Assembly: GCA_001411745.2 (NCBI GenBank)
Contig: LIQB01000004.1
Span: 62,001 to 126,000, forward strand
DNA length: 64,000 bases
Origin: Psychrobacter glacincola
GTDB lineage: Bacteria; Pseudomonadota; Gammaproteobacteria; Pseudomonadales; Moraxellaceae
Reading direction: 5' to 3'
The position numbers were made by a program, and so were the translations under genes. Below the pieces are notes generated by a model. The model was not told the DNA's origin and ran no database searches. It was given only the letters and a program-made list of their open reading frames with translations. How positions within the stretch are numbered: position 1 is the first letter of the stretch; each line of letters opens with the position of its first letter. Of the stretch, positions 25,532 to 33,537 are shown piece by piece.

Positions 25532-26026
25532 ATGCAGTATCGAAGGCACTATCAAAAAGGAGCAACCTACTTTTTCACTATCAATCTAGCTGATAGGTCT
25601 AGCGATTTGCTAGTCAAAGAAATTGCAACACTTAGACGCGCCTTCAAACTCGTTAAACAAAAACACCCCTTCTACATTGATGCCATTGTTATCTTACCAG
25701 ACCATTTGCATATGTTATGTACTATGCCAAATAATGATGCAGACTTCTCTAAACGAATAAAACTCATTAAATATTACTTTTCTTATAACATTGCCAAAAC
25801 AGAATCTATTTCGAGTAGTAGACTTAAAAAAAGCGAGCGTGGTATTTGGCAACGTCGATTTTGGGAGCATTGCATTCGCGATGAATCAGACTATCGAGCA
25901 CATATTGATTATATTCATATGAACCCTATTAAACATGAGTATGTTAAACAAGTTAAAGACTGGCAATATTCCTCATTTCATCGATTTGTGACGGATGGTT
26001 TGCTTCCTATCAATTGGGGCGGATGA
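25532..26026 (+). CDS. REP-associated tyrosine transposase (RAYT, TnpA-REP)
   Basis: A 164-residue Y1-type transposase of the IS200/IS605 superfamily that handles single-stranded DNA. The HUH motif is LPDHLHML with H58 and H60; the catalytic tyrosine is Y127 in DYIHMNPIKH. The N-terminal MQYRRHYQKGATYFFTIN is typical of RAYTs. Palindromic REP elements lie on both sides in opposite orientation, as expected for the sequences it recognises. The length is complete and no frameshift is visible, so it may be active. RAYTs are usually domesticated, single-copy genes that spread REPs rather than themselves. The neighbours upstream are the HEPN cassette and downstream a decayed gene, marking the area as accessory. 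Confidence 0.93.
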   Translation: MQYRRHYQKGATYFFTINLADRSSDLLVKEIATLRRAFKLVKQKHPFYIDAIVILPDHLHMLCTMPNNDADFSKRIKLIKYYFSYNIAKTESISSSRLKKSERGIWQRRFWEHCIRDESDYRAHIDYIHMNPIKHEYVKQVKDWQYSSFHRFVTDGLLPINWGG

Positions 26027-26049
26027 GGATATTCTTTTTTAAAGTAAAT

Positions 26050-26080
26050 GTTGGGTGTCGTAAACTCCACCCAACCTACA
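26050..26080 (-). repeat. REP element 4, downstream of the transposase
   Basis: GTTGGGTGTCG then TAAACTCCACCCAACCTAC, the near-exact reverse complement of element 3, 24 bp after the transposase stop. Confidence 0.85.
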
Positions 26081-26121
26081 AGTTAGACATTTTTCAGAGC
26101 TAAGATATAAAACCAGTTAAC

Positions 26122-26340
26122 CTAAACAAACTCCCTCTCAACATTCTTCACCCGTGCATCTAGCGTACGTTCTATCTTTTCCTCGATTTGACTGCATTGC
26201 GACTCGACCTCACGTTTAGATAGCCCAACGATCACAAATGTCCATTTACTGGCATCATGTCGATCACGCTCGCCACTTTCACAAACCCCAACGCTTAGCG
26301 TATTGCTAAATGAGTACAGCTTGCTACCCCTAACCCTCAA
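26122..26340 (-). pseudogene. N-terminally truncated DUF503-like gene
   Basis: A 72-codon frame whose N-terminal third seems missing. FSNTLSVGVCESGERDRHDA resembles the 'NVSVAEVG-xQD' core of DUF503 proteins, and the C-terminal part IEEKIERTLDARVKNVEREF fits a closing helix. The only upstream start is a TTG without a ribosome binding site, and the frame stops at TGA 18 bp further up. The DUF503 match is moderate. A second decayed copy of its last 21 codons lies at 27658, on the other side of the M48 peptidase gene. Confidence 0.5.
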
Positions 26341-26386
26341 GAGGAAAGGTAAAAATCAAACCAGCCACTTTTCGATATTTCTTCGC

Positions 26387-26420
26387 AAAAAAAAGGCAAG
26401 TCGTTTGACTTACCTTTTTT
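26387..26420 (-). terminator. Rho-independent terminator of the M48 peptidase gene
   Basis: On the minus strand AAAAAAGGTAAGTC and GACTTGCCTTTTTTTT form a stem with one mismatch and a long T run, 35 bp past the stop codon. Confidence 0.85.
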
Positions 26421-26454
26421 GTTAGTATTTACTGATTTGATAGCATTTACTGAA

Positions 26455-27309
26455 TTATTTACGTTTAATGGTTCTAGTCGTTACTCCAGTCGTTGCCCCA
26501 CTAGTTGCATTAGCAGGTGCTTTCGCAGCCGCTTGATAAACTGGCGTAACCTCAGGTAACAGTGCCTGAATTTTAGCGATACGCTGCCCAGAGTTTGGAT
26601 GGGTAGACATTAAAGTAGCTATGGTGTTGCTACGACCATTGGCAGCCTCCATTTTTTGCCATACTGCAACGGCAGCTTCTGGATTGTAGCCTGCCTGCGC
26701 CATCAAGCGTAGACCACCCGCATCGGCTTGTGACTCTTGACTACGAGAAAATGGCTTATCAAGTCCGTAGTCACTAATCAAACCCAACGCATCATCACTT
26801 AACCCTGTTCTTGACTGTAGTTCGGCACCACCTAACTGCAGCGCTAAGCCGGTCAGAATTTTTTGCCCAGCATCTTTTTTACTGTGCTCAGATAACGCAT
26901 GGGTCATTTCGTGTCCCATGATCGCAGCGATCTCTGCATCTGTTAACTGTAGCTTTTCTACAATACCGGTATAAAAAGCCATCTTACCACCCGGCATTGC
27001 CCAAGCGTTTAATTCAGGTGAACGTATAACCGTGACCTGCCAATCAAAAGGAACGCCTGTTGTATTAGCGCGAACGGCGTAGGGCTTCATACGATTAAAG
27101 ACGTTTTTAACTCGAATGGCGGTAGCAGAAGTATTATCTACCGCGCCTTGACTACTGGCTTTAGAGACCACTTGAGAGTAACTTTTAGCCGCATCAGTAT
27201 TTAATGTAGCCGTATCGTACCCTGCCATATCGGCGACCGTAGTACACCCTACTAAAGTAGTGATAGTAGTCAGCAATAGAGCATTTTTTATTTTATGAAA
27301 ACTGGTCAT
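26455..27309 (-). CDS. M48 family zinc metallopeptidase, lipoprotein
   Basis: A 284-residue peptidase with a lipoprotein signal (TTLVGC, C22). The zinc site is HEMTH (H133, E134, H137) with the third ligand E192 in SQESQADAGG. The family pattern NAWAMPGGKMAFYTGI precedes it, and STHPNSGQRIAKIQ follows. This matches periplasmic outer-membrane-quality-control peptidases such as LoiP and, without TPR repeats, is unlike the long BepA. It probably degrades misfolded envelope proteins, as an inference from the family. The C-terminus is an Ala/Thr-rich tail. Decayed copies of one gene end lie on both sides, suggesting a local rearrangement. Confidence 0.92.
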   Translation of the reverse strand: MTSFHKIKNALLLTTITTLVGCTTVADMAGYDTATLNTDAAKSYSQVVSKASSQGAVDNTSATAIRVKNVFNRMKPYAVRANTTGVPFDWQVTVIRSPELNAWAMPGGKMAFYTGIVEKLQLTDAEIAAIMGHEMTHALSEHSKKDAGQKILTGLALQLGGAELQSRTGLSDDALGLISDYGLDKPFSRSQESQADAGGLRLMAQAGYNPEAAVAVWQKMEAANGRSNTIATLMSTHPNSGQRIAKIQALLPEVTPVYQAAAKAPANATSGATTGVTTRTIKRK

Positions 27310-27838
27310 TAGACGTCCTAGTTGAGAGATGCAATTGAGTTAAGTAACTGAGCTAAAGGCCATGAATTGATAGACTTAACATTCCACTATCGAAATTCAT
27401 GTCTTGCAACACATTAATTGAGAGCGATACGTCATTGAGAACGTAACTCAAATTCAATCAATATGTAATTATGATGTAAGTAATGTGTCTAGATTATCGA
27501 GGAAGAGATTATCACTATAGAAAACAAAAGTCTATTAATTTTATAGTCTATTATTTGTTTGATATCACAAGCCCCAGCCAACCTCCATTTGACGCCTACA
27601 ACTTTATTCCTTTAATTAAAATCGCTGCTCAGAGAGCATCCTTGCAATAGATCCCACCTAAATAAATGCTCGTATCACATTTATCACTCGCGTAGCTACC
27701 GTACGTTCTATTTTCTCTTTACCAAAAAAGTTTATAATTTATAGTAGCATCAAACATAATGTCCGATAATGTCTGCGCGTCAGCACCCAGACCCTTTATA
27801 ATAGCGTATCAATACCAACCAACCTGCGTATCTCACTC
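27310..27838. other. Intergenic region with a decayed gene end
   Basis: A 529-bp divergent spacer between the peptidase gene and yjjP. It contains the 21-codon remnant at 27658-27723; I see no other coding sequence, RNA gene or repeat. Confidence 0.55.
27658..27723 (-). pseudogene. Remnant of the DUF503-like gene (last 21 codons)
   Basis: The minus strand reads GKEKIERTVATRVINVIRAF then a stop. It aligns with EEKIERTLDARVKNVEREF at the end of the frame at 26122. Upstream the frame is interrupted by a stop within 15 codons. It is too short to be a gene on its own. Confidence 0.6.
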
Positions 27839-28627
27839 ATGACCTCTATCAGCTACGTAAAGCAGCAGCACATTACTCGACTATGCGTGCGCTGCGGCTT
27901 ACTCCTTATGCAGTATGGCGCTGAGTCCGCCGTGGTGGTGGACTTGTCCAAACGCTTGGGGCTTGCCTTGGGGATGAACAGCGTCGAATGTTCGTTGAAC
28001 TTTAACGCCATCACCCTGACGACCATCTGTGACGAGCGCTGTATCACCACCACCAGAGACACGATTAATCAAAGCATCAATGTCAATTTATTGGTACAAA
28101 TCCAGCAAATCGTCAATAGAACCGAAGCCACCGTCGATAGTACCGATTTGATTGACCACACTACCCTTGCCTTTGATGAGTTGGATAAGACCGTATACCC
28201 AACGTGGCTAGTGAGCATGTTTGTTGGCGCATCTTGTGCAGCGTTTGCGTATCTGAATGGTGGCAGTTGGTCGATCACCGCCGTGACATTTATTGCGGGT
28301 ATGGTAGCGATGTTCACCCGTATTTATCTGTCCAAGCATCACTTTAATCCCTTTATCACCGTCATTGTGACCGCTTTTATTGCTTCTTTAATTGGAGCGA
28401 CGACCTACTATTTTGATATTGGTAATAATGCAGATATTGCGGTTGCCTCTAGCGTCTTGCTACTGGTGCCCAGCTTTCCTTTGATTAACTCGTTCTCAGA
28501 TATCCTCAAAGGCTATGTCAATATTGGCGTTGGGCGTGCGGTGTTTACCTATATGCTCACCCTATCCGCGTGCGTTGGCATCGTGATGGCCTTGGTTTTA
28601 CTACGCATACAGCATTGGGGGTTTTGA
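27839..28627 (+). CDS. yjjP: Threonine/serine exporter-type protein, YjjP half
   Basis: A 262-residue inner-membrane protein with a soluble N-terminal region of about 115 residues (DUF1212: RCGLLLMQYGAESAVVVDLSKRLGLAL, SVECSLNFNAIT) and about five membrane helices from VSMFVGASCAAFAYL onward. ThrE-type exporters are split here into two subunits, like E. coli YjjP and YjjB, which together export succinate. The partner gene starts one base after the stop (TGAGATG). The substrate in this organism is unknown; threonine, serine or a dicarboxylate are the family choices. Confidence 0.88.
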   Translation: MTSISYVKQQHITRLCVRCGLLLMQYGAESAVVVDLSKRLGLALGMNSVECSLNFNAITLTTICDERCITTTRDTINQSINVNLLVQIQQIVNRTEATVDSTDLIDHTTLAFDELDKTVYPTWLVSMFVGASCAAFAYLNGGSWSITAVTFIAGMVAMFTRIYLSKHHFNPFITVIVTAFIASLIGATTYYFDIGNNADIAVASSVLLLVPSFPLINSFSDILKGYVNIGVGRAVFTYMLTLSACVGIVMALVLLRIQHWGF

Positions 28628-28628
28628 G

Positions 28629-29081
28629 ATGTGGTTCATTGAAACTGTTGTGCTTTCATGTATTATTACCCTTGGTTGGACGCTGATGTTTAGCGTACCC
28701 AAACGCTATATTTTGCCTTGTTTGCTGATGACTGCTTTTGGCTTCGGATTAAAGACTGCTCTCGTTTATCAGCATGTACATATCGTGGTTGCCAGCTTTT
28801 TTGGGGCGATGCTTGCCAGCTTTTTAGGCGTGTATTTTTCTAAGAAATATACCTTGCCACCCAAAGCACTTATCTCGCCTAGTGTCATTTGTATGATGCC
28901 CGGTATCGCCGCTTATAAGGCGATGGTCAGTATGGTACAGATTGGTTATTTTGGCTTTTCAGACGAGTTATTTAGCCAAATGATGGTGTACTTGTTCGAA
29001 GCTTTATTTGTCACCTCAGGATTGGTGCTTGGCTTATCCATTCCGGGACTGTTATTTTATAGACGACGTGCCATTGTTTAA
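28629..29081 (+). CDS. yjjB: Threonine/serine exporter-type protein, YjjB half
   Basis: A 150-residue membrane protein with about five helices (DUF3815). ASFLGVYFSKKYTLPPKALISPSVICMMPGIAAYKAM is typical, including the PGIxxYxAM stretch of the ThrE C-terminal half. It follows yjjP at once and should form one complex with it. The size equals E. coli YjjB. A short non-coding gap with a promoter for gor follows. Confidence 0.88.
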   Translation: MWFIETVVLSCIITLGWTLMFSVPKRYILPCLLMTAFGFGLKTALVYQHVHIVVASFFGAMLASFLGVYFSKKYTLPPKALISPSVICMMPGIAAYKAMVSMVQIGYFGFSDELFSQMMVYLFEALFVTSGLVLGLSIPGLLFYRRRAIV

Positions 29082-29312
29082 GTAAGTTTAGATGAGTCCA
29101 GTTGGGCTTAAATGGGTTTATATAGGATGATTAGATTTCAGGCTTTTTTTGTCTAAATACTTTTATATTCTGATGCTAGCTGGTACATCCTCATAAGCAA
29201 AACCTTGTAAGATTAATAATGATACCAATTACAATAGAGTTCAAAACAACAGAATTAAAAAATAATAGACGGCAAAATTGCACCAACATGCATTGACTAA
29301 AGAGACTTAACC

Positions 29313-30668
29313 ATGACAAAACATTATGACTATATCGCCATTGGCGGCGGCAGCGGTGGCATTGCTTCCATCAACCGTGCGGCGAGCTATGGCAAAAAAT
29401 GCGCCATTATCGAAGCCAACCAACTGGGCGGCACTTGTGTGAATTTGGGCTGCGTTCCCAAAAAAGTGATGTGGTATGGCGCGCAAATCGCTGAAGCTAT
29501 TCATAAATATGCGCCAGACTATGGCTTTGATGTGGATGTTAAAGGTTTTGACTTCCAAAAACTGGTACAGAGCCGTCAACAATATATCGAAAATATCCAC
29601 CGCTCTTATGACAATAACTTGGCCAAAAATGGCGTAGAAGTGATCAAAGGCTTTGCCAAGTTTGTTGATACCAATACCGTAGAAGTGAATGGTGAGCTAA
29701 TTACCGCTGACCATATTTTGATTGCTACAGGCGGTCACCCGATTCAGCCAGATATTAAAGGCGCAGAATACGGTATCGATTCTGACGGCTTTTTTGCGTT
29801 GAATCATTTGCCAAAACGCGTGGCAATTGTGGGAGCAGGATATATCGCTGTTGAAATCGCAGGCGTGTTGAACAGTTTGGGCGCTGAGGTGCATTTGTAT
29901 GTACGCCAGCACTCGCCGCTGCGCTCATTTGATCACAGTGTGGTAGAGGCGTTGCTGATAGAGATGGAGCAAGACGGTATTCAATTGCATACCAATACCA
30001 CGCTCACGGAAGTCAATAAAAACGAAGATGGCAGCCTGACTTTGTGTACCGAAAATGGCAGCTTAGATACAACGGATTGTTTGATTTGGGCGATTGGTCG
30101 TGCGCCATCGACAGACAATATCAACCTGCAAGTGACGGGTGTGGAAACGAACGAAATTGGCAAAATCAAAGTCGATAAGTTCCAGAACACCAATGTTAAG
30201 AACATCTATGCGGTCGGCGATATTATCGAAAACAGTGTGGATTTGACGCCAGTGGCTATTGCCGCCGGTCGTCGTCTTTCAGAGCGCTTGTTTAACAACA
30301 AGCCTAATGAGCATTTGGACTATACGTTAATACCGACGGTTATCTTTACCCACCCTGCCATCGGCACTATTGGCTTGTCTGAAATCGACGCGGTTGAGCG
30401 CTATGGCAAAGAAAATATCAAATGTTATAAATCGACCTTTACCTCTATGTATAGCGCGGTGACCCAGCATCGTCAGAAGTGTATGATGAAATTGGTGTGC
30501 TTGGGCGATGAGGAAAAAGTTATTGGTCTACACGGTCTTGGCTTTGGTGTCGATGAGATGATTCAGGGCTTTGCGGTCGCGATCAAAATGGGCGCAACTA
30601 AAGCGGACTTTGACAATACGGTTGCCATTCATCCAACTGGCTCAGAAGAGTTTGTGACAATGCGTTAA
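29313..30668 (+). CDS. gor: Glutathione-disulfide reductase
   Basis: An FAD-dependent disulfide oxidoreductase that reduces oxidised glutathione with NADPH. The FAD motif [19 protein letters not shown] leads to the redox-active [10 protein letters not shown]. The NADPH domain starts [17 protein letters not shown], and two arginines further on ([12 protein letters not shown]) fit NADPH preference. The C-terminal interface carries the catalytic [12 protein letters not shown]. The 451-residue length equals E. coli Gor. fghA in the same window also belongs to glutathione-linked metabolism. Confidence 0.97.
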   Translation: MTKHYDYIAIGGGSGGIASINRAASYGKKCAIIEANQLGGTCVNLGCVPKKVMWYGAQIAEAIHKYAPDYGFDVDVKGFDFQKLVQSRQQYIENIHRSYDNNLAKNGVEVIKGFAKFVDTNTVEVNGELITADHILIATGGHPIQPDIKGAEYGIDSDGFFALNHLPKRVAIVGAGYIAVEIAGVLNSLGAEVHLYVRQHSPLRSFDHSVVEALLIEMEQDGIQLHTNTTLTEVNKNEDGSLTLCTENGSLDTTDCLIWAIGRAPSTDNINLQVTGVETNEIGKIKVDKFQNTNVKNIYAVGDIIENSVDLTPVAIAAGRRLSERLFNNKPNEHLDYTLIPTVIFTHPAIGTIGLSEIDAVERYGKENIKCYKSTFTSMYSAVTQHRQKCMMKLVCLGDEEKVIGLHGLGFGVDEMIQGFAVAIKMGATKADFDNTVAIHPTGSEEFVTMR

Positions 30669-30712
30669 GATTGCGTTAAGATACGCCTTAGTTTGATAGG
30701 GTGTGTCAATAG

Positions 30713-30744
30713 AGAGGCTATTCTTAAGAGAGTAGCCTTTTTTT
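30713..30744 (+). terminator. Rho-independent terminator of gor
   Basis: AGAGGCTATTCTTAAGAGAG followed by TAGCCTTTTTTT forms a hairpin with a T run 45 bp after the gor stop. Confidence 0.85.
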
Positions 30745-30792
30745 CTAGATTTGAGGGCTATCTGTCACCTTAACGAATTACTTCAATATTCT

Positions 30793-31872
30793 TTATTTCA
30801 CTCTGACATTCTTAAACTGAATGACCTCATCCAAACTGCCAATCACGCTCTTAGGTTGCGTCTTTAACTGAACCGTCTTATTAGGTAGTTTTACCGTAAT
30901 GCCTTGGTTATTGATTTTGTAGAGCACAGGTCTGTTGGTGAAGCTCAGTGTTTTCTTTGTTTTATCATAGTCAAACTGTCCTTCATAAAGCAGCTCAATT
31001 CGGCCCTTCTCATCTGCAAAAGCATAATATAATTGCTCGCTGCCCTCTTTATACTGACTATCGAGCACCATTTTTTTATTATTATCTACTGTCAGCATAT
31101 AGATATAGGGAAATGAGCTTTCTGCTTGTTCGACATAGGGTGGTAACATTTCATAGTTCTCGACTTTCATTTTGCCATTGATCTTTTTGCTTTCAGTAAT
31201 GGATAGCAGACTTCTGTTATTCCATTCTTCCTCAATGATATGGACAACGACTGGTTTATCGTTGATGACCTTAAACTCTTTAAACTGATGCCATGCTGCG
31301 CCACTCTTAGTCATAGTGCTCAAGATTTCACTGTCTTTATCAATGTCAAAAAAACCACAGTATCCCTGTGCCAGCTCTGTAAATCCATCACTATGCACGA
31401 AAGTATTATCTTCTTTTAGATAGACTTGGTAAGAAGGTCCACCATAACAGCCGTTGCGTCCATCTCTGAGTGCTAAGTCTTTTTGATCATCAAAATTAAA
31501 ATCATCGTATATCAGCACGCTATGCTCGCCATAGTGCCTATTGGCAATATTGGCGCTAATTTTTTCACCTAGCTGACGCGCTTTACTGTTTTCCAACTCA
31601 TAGTCAATATCGAGGCCGGCGGACTGACTAATAAGGGTTTGCCCAGTTTTTGCATTGACAACGTTAATAATACTGTTTGACTCGCTGTCTTCATCCTCTA
31701 TTGTTGTGATGGTGGCAGAATAATCATCAGAGAATGCTTGAACTTGATAATGTTGATTTGAGGCTTGAGCCAAAGCTGGCAATATTGACGCAAAAACAAG
31801 GAAGCCGCTTGCTATTGTCGTTGCTCTGAATGCTCTTTTAAACAAGACCTTCGATAGAATATTGCCAGACAT
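30793..31872 (-). CDS. Secreted protein with XAC2610-like domain
   Basis: A 359-residue exported protein. A basic start and hydrophobic stretch end at ALAQAS, a likely signal peptidase I site near residue 37. The central part YDDFNFDDQKDLALRDGRNG with a following CYGGPSYQVYL matches the calcium-like D-x-N-x-D loop of XAC2610-type proteins found in proteobacteria. Further on come beta-rich repeats without known motif. Function is unknown. It is divergent in expression from gor's end (convergent genes), and preceded by the lipoprotein gene at 32016 on the same strand. Confidence 0.75.
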   Translation of the reverse strand: MSGNILSKVLFKRAFRATTIASGFLVFASILPALAQASNQHYQVQAFSDDYSATITTIEDEDSESNSIINVVNAKTGQTLISQSAGLDIDYELENSKARQLGEKISANIANRHYGEHSVLIYDDFNFDDQKDLALRDGRNGCYGGPSYQVYLKEDNTFVHSDGFTELAQGYCGFFDIDKDSEILSTMTKSGAAWHQFKEFKVINDKPVVVHIIEEEWNNRSLLSITESKKINGKMKVENYEMLPPYVEQAESSFPYIYMLTVDNNKKMVLDSQYKEGSEQLYYAFADEKGRIELLYEGQFDYDKTKKTLSFTNRPVLYKINNQGITVKLPNKTVQLKTQPKSVIGSLDEVIQFKNVRVK

Positions 31873-31953
31873 TGAGTACTCCTTATTTGCTTATTTTTTA
31901 TTATCACAAACTTTATAAAACCATATAAACCACTCATTAGCTATTGTTAAGCA

Positions 31954-31984
31954 CAAAAAAAGGCGCTACTTAAGCGCCTTTTTT
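31954..31984 (-). terminator. Rho-independent terminator of the 32016 lipoprotein gene
   Basis: AAAAAAAGGCGCT and AGCGCCTTTTTT pair around a short loop; T runs exist on both strands. It lies 32 bp past the stop of the upstream lipoprotein gene. Confidence 0.88.
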
Positions 31985-32015
31985 ATATCACTAACTTTGA
32001 TGACTTTGTAAACCA

Positions 32016-32384
32016 TTATTGAGTCAATACCCATTTGCCATTCACATCGTTCACCTTAAAAGCGCCACTATCGATACGACTTTTACCACCAATGGTTTGC
32101 GTGACGTCAGCAGTGCACAAATAAGTGTTGTCACCTTCGGTAGTATCGCAGCTTACGTTTTCTACTTTTTCAAGCTTTGGCATCATACCCTCCATCATGC
32201 CGCTCATCGCCTTTGCCATCTCATCATTGCCTGCGTTCGCCATCGCATCGTCCATCATACTATTGGCTTGCTCGTATTGTGCCTCGATTAACGCTTCAAC
32301 TGTGCTTTCAGAAGGTGCATTAGAGCATGCGACAAATAGCGGTGTTAGTAATGCCATGACTGCCAGTTTTTTCAGATTAGTCAT
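32016..32384 (-). CDS. Small hypothetical lipoprotein
   Basis: A 122-residue lipoprotein with lipobox LFVAC (C20). The mature part starts with Glu/Ala/Met-rich helices (ALIEAQYEQANSMMDDAMAN, MMEGMMPKLEKVENVSC) and ends with a short beta-rich domain holding two cysteines (NVSC and YLC) and the closing GAFKVNDVNGKWVL. This pattern is common in Acinetobacter and Psychrobacter proteins of unknown function. It ends at a strong terminator and appears monocistronic. Confidence 0.82.
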   Translation of the reverse strand: MTNLKKLAVMALLTPLFVACSNAPSESTVEALIEAQYEQANSMMDDAMANAGNDEMAKAMSGMMEGMMPKLEKVENVSCDTTEGDNTYLCTADVTQTIGGKSRIDSGAFKVNDVNGKWVLTQ

Positions 32385-32586
32385 CTCAATCTCAATGTAT
32401 CTATAATGTTACTTCACTATACAGAATTACTTATAAACACCCAACTTAATTTTAGAATACAAGGTTAGATTTATGATGAATAGATTTAATACTTTAATGA
32501 GATGAAGGAATTAACGGGCGGTGCATACTGACAGTACATTCACGATACTGCTATGATGTGGTATTCAAAACCGTTGCGAGATAACT

Positions 32587-32793
32587 GTGTGGCAGGTGTA
32601 CTTTTTTATATTACCGATTGGTCTGGGAATTATGACCTTGGCAGCAAGTTTGTTGTTTTTGTTTGCTTATCTGATGTCTGATGACAATGCCACGCGCTTG
32701 CCCGCTTTTAACTGGTTCAAGCGCTTAATTATCGTGGCATTTATCTTGCTAAGTGTTGGGCTGTTTATGACCTTTGGTCATTTTTGGGGTTAA
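32587..32793 (+). CDS. Small two-helix membrane protein
   Basis: A 68-residue protein starting at a GTG (32587). Two hydrophobic segments, about 3-29 and 46-66, are separated by a charged loop (MSDDNATRLPAFNWFKR). No family is recognised. It stands alone between oppositely oriented genes and its stop is 31 bp from the convergent GNAT gene. The regular helix pattern makes it likely real. Confidence 0.6.
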   Translation: MWQVYFFILPIGLGIMTLAASLLFLFAYLMSDDNATRLPAFNWFKRLIIVAFILLSVGLFMTFGHFWG

Positions 32794-32823
32794 TAAAATC
32801 AGCCTTTAAACATTCAAGATTTT

Positions 32824-33447
32824 TCAATGAACCATTTTTTCTAATTCTAACAATTCCAAATCCTCACGTTTTGGCTCACCATTATTGCCGTCATTTGGAA
32901 ATGGCATTTTATTACCATTTAGCTCATAACCTCGGCGCTGATAGTAAGCCAACAGCTCAGGACGATGACTCAAAATAGACATGGTCAAACGAGCGGGACT
33001 TTTATCAGCGGCTTGCTCATCTGACTGTAGATGACGAGTCGCAAAGGTTTCTGCTGCTTGCAAAATTACATTGCCAACGCCCTGCCCCTGCAGCTCTGGA
33101 TCTACCGCAAACATGCCGATGTAGGCTTTGTTATTTGAGTCAGCATCGGTTTTGATATCGACAGCGATACAACCGAGTATCTCACCCGTTTCCTCTCCAT
33201 CACGGTCACCCGTTGTCGTTTTTGGATAAACGAAGTAATAGTGATTAGGGTCATTAATCACGGCAGCGAGCTCGGCTGACGTGGTTCGAATACCGCCAAT
33301 TAAATCTGCCTCATTGGTCCAACCTGCGGTCTCGCGATAACAGCGATTTAATAATTGCTCAAGTGCATTAATATCCTCAGCTTGCGCTTGTCGCAAAAAC
33401 ACGGACTCTCTCTCCAAGTTATTTTCATCTAGATGTTTTTTATTCAT
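32824..33447 (-). CDS. GNAT family N-acetyltransferase
   Basis: A 207-residue acetyltransferase. Acetyl-CoA motif A is AYIGMFAVDPELQGQGVGNVI, with the Q/R-x-x-G-x-G/A loop as QGQGVGN, and a later LLAYYQRRGYELNG is the usual C-terminal motif. An insert of low-complexity charged residues (KTTTGDRDGEETGE) interrupts the beta strands before it. The substrate is unknown. It lies 90 bp downstream of the Rieske/FAD gene on the same strand and may be cotranscribed. Confidence 0.88.
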   Translation of the reverse strand: MNKKHLDENNLERESVFLRQAQAEDINALEQLLNRCYRETAGWTNEADLIGGIRTTSAELAAVINDPNHYYFVYPKTTTGDRDGEETGEILGCIAVDIKTDADSNNKAYIGMFAVDPELQGQGVGNVILQAAETFATRHLQSDEQAADKSPARLTMSILSHRPELLAYYQRRGYELNGNKMPFPNDGNNGEPKREDLELLELEKMVH

Positions 33448-33537
33448 ATTATAATTTTTCCTTTCCTTGTTCGTATTAAAAAAACTGACCCAAATCGATA
33501 GGTCAGCCTTAATAGTAATATGTATCCATCTTGAGTA

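Noticed and set aside
23948-26080. Prophage or integrative element
   Set aside because: No integrase, attachment repeats or phage structural genes; only the cassette and the REP transposase are present.
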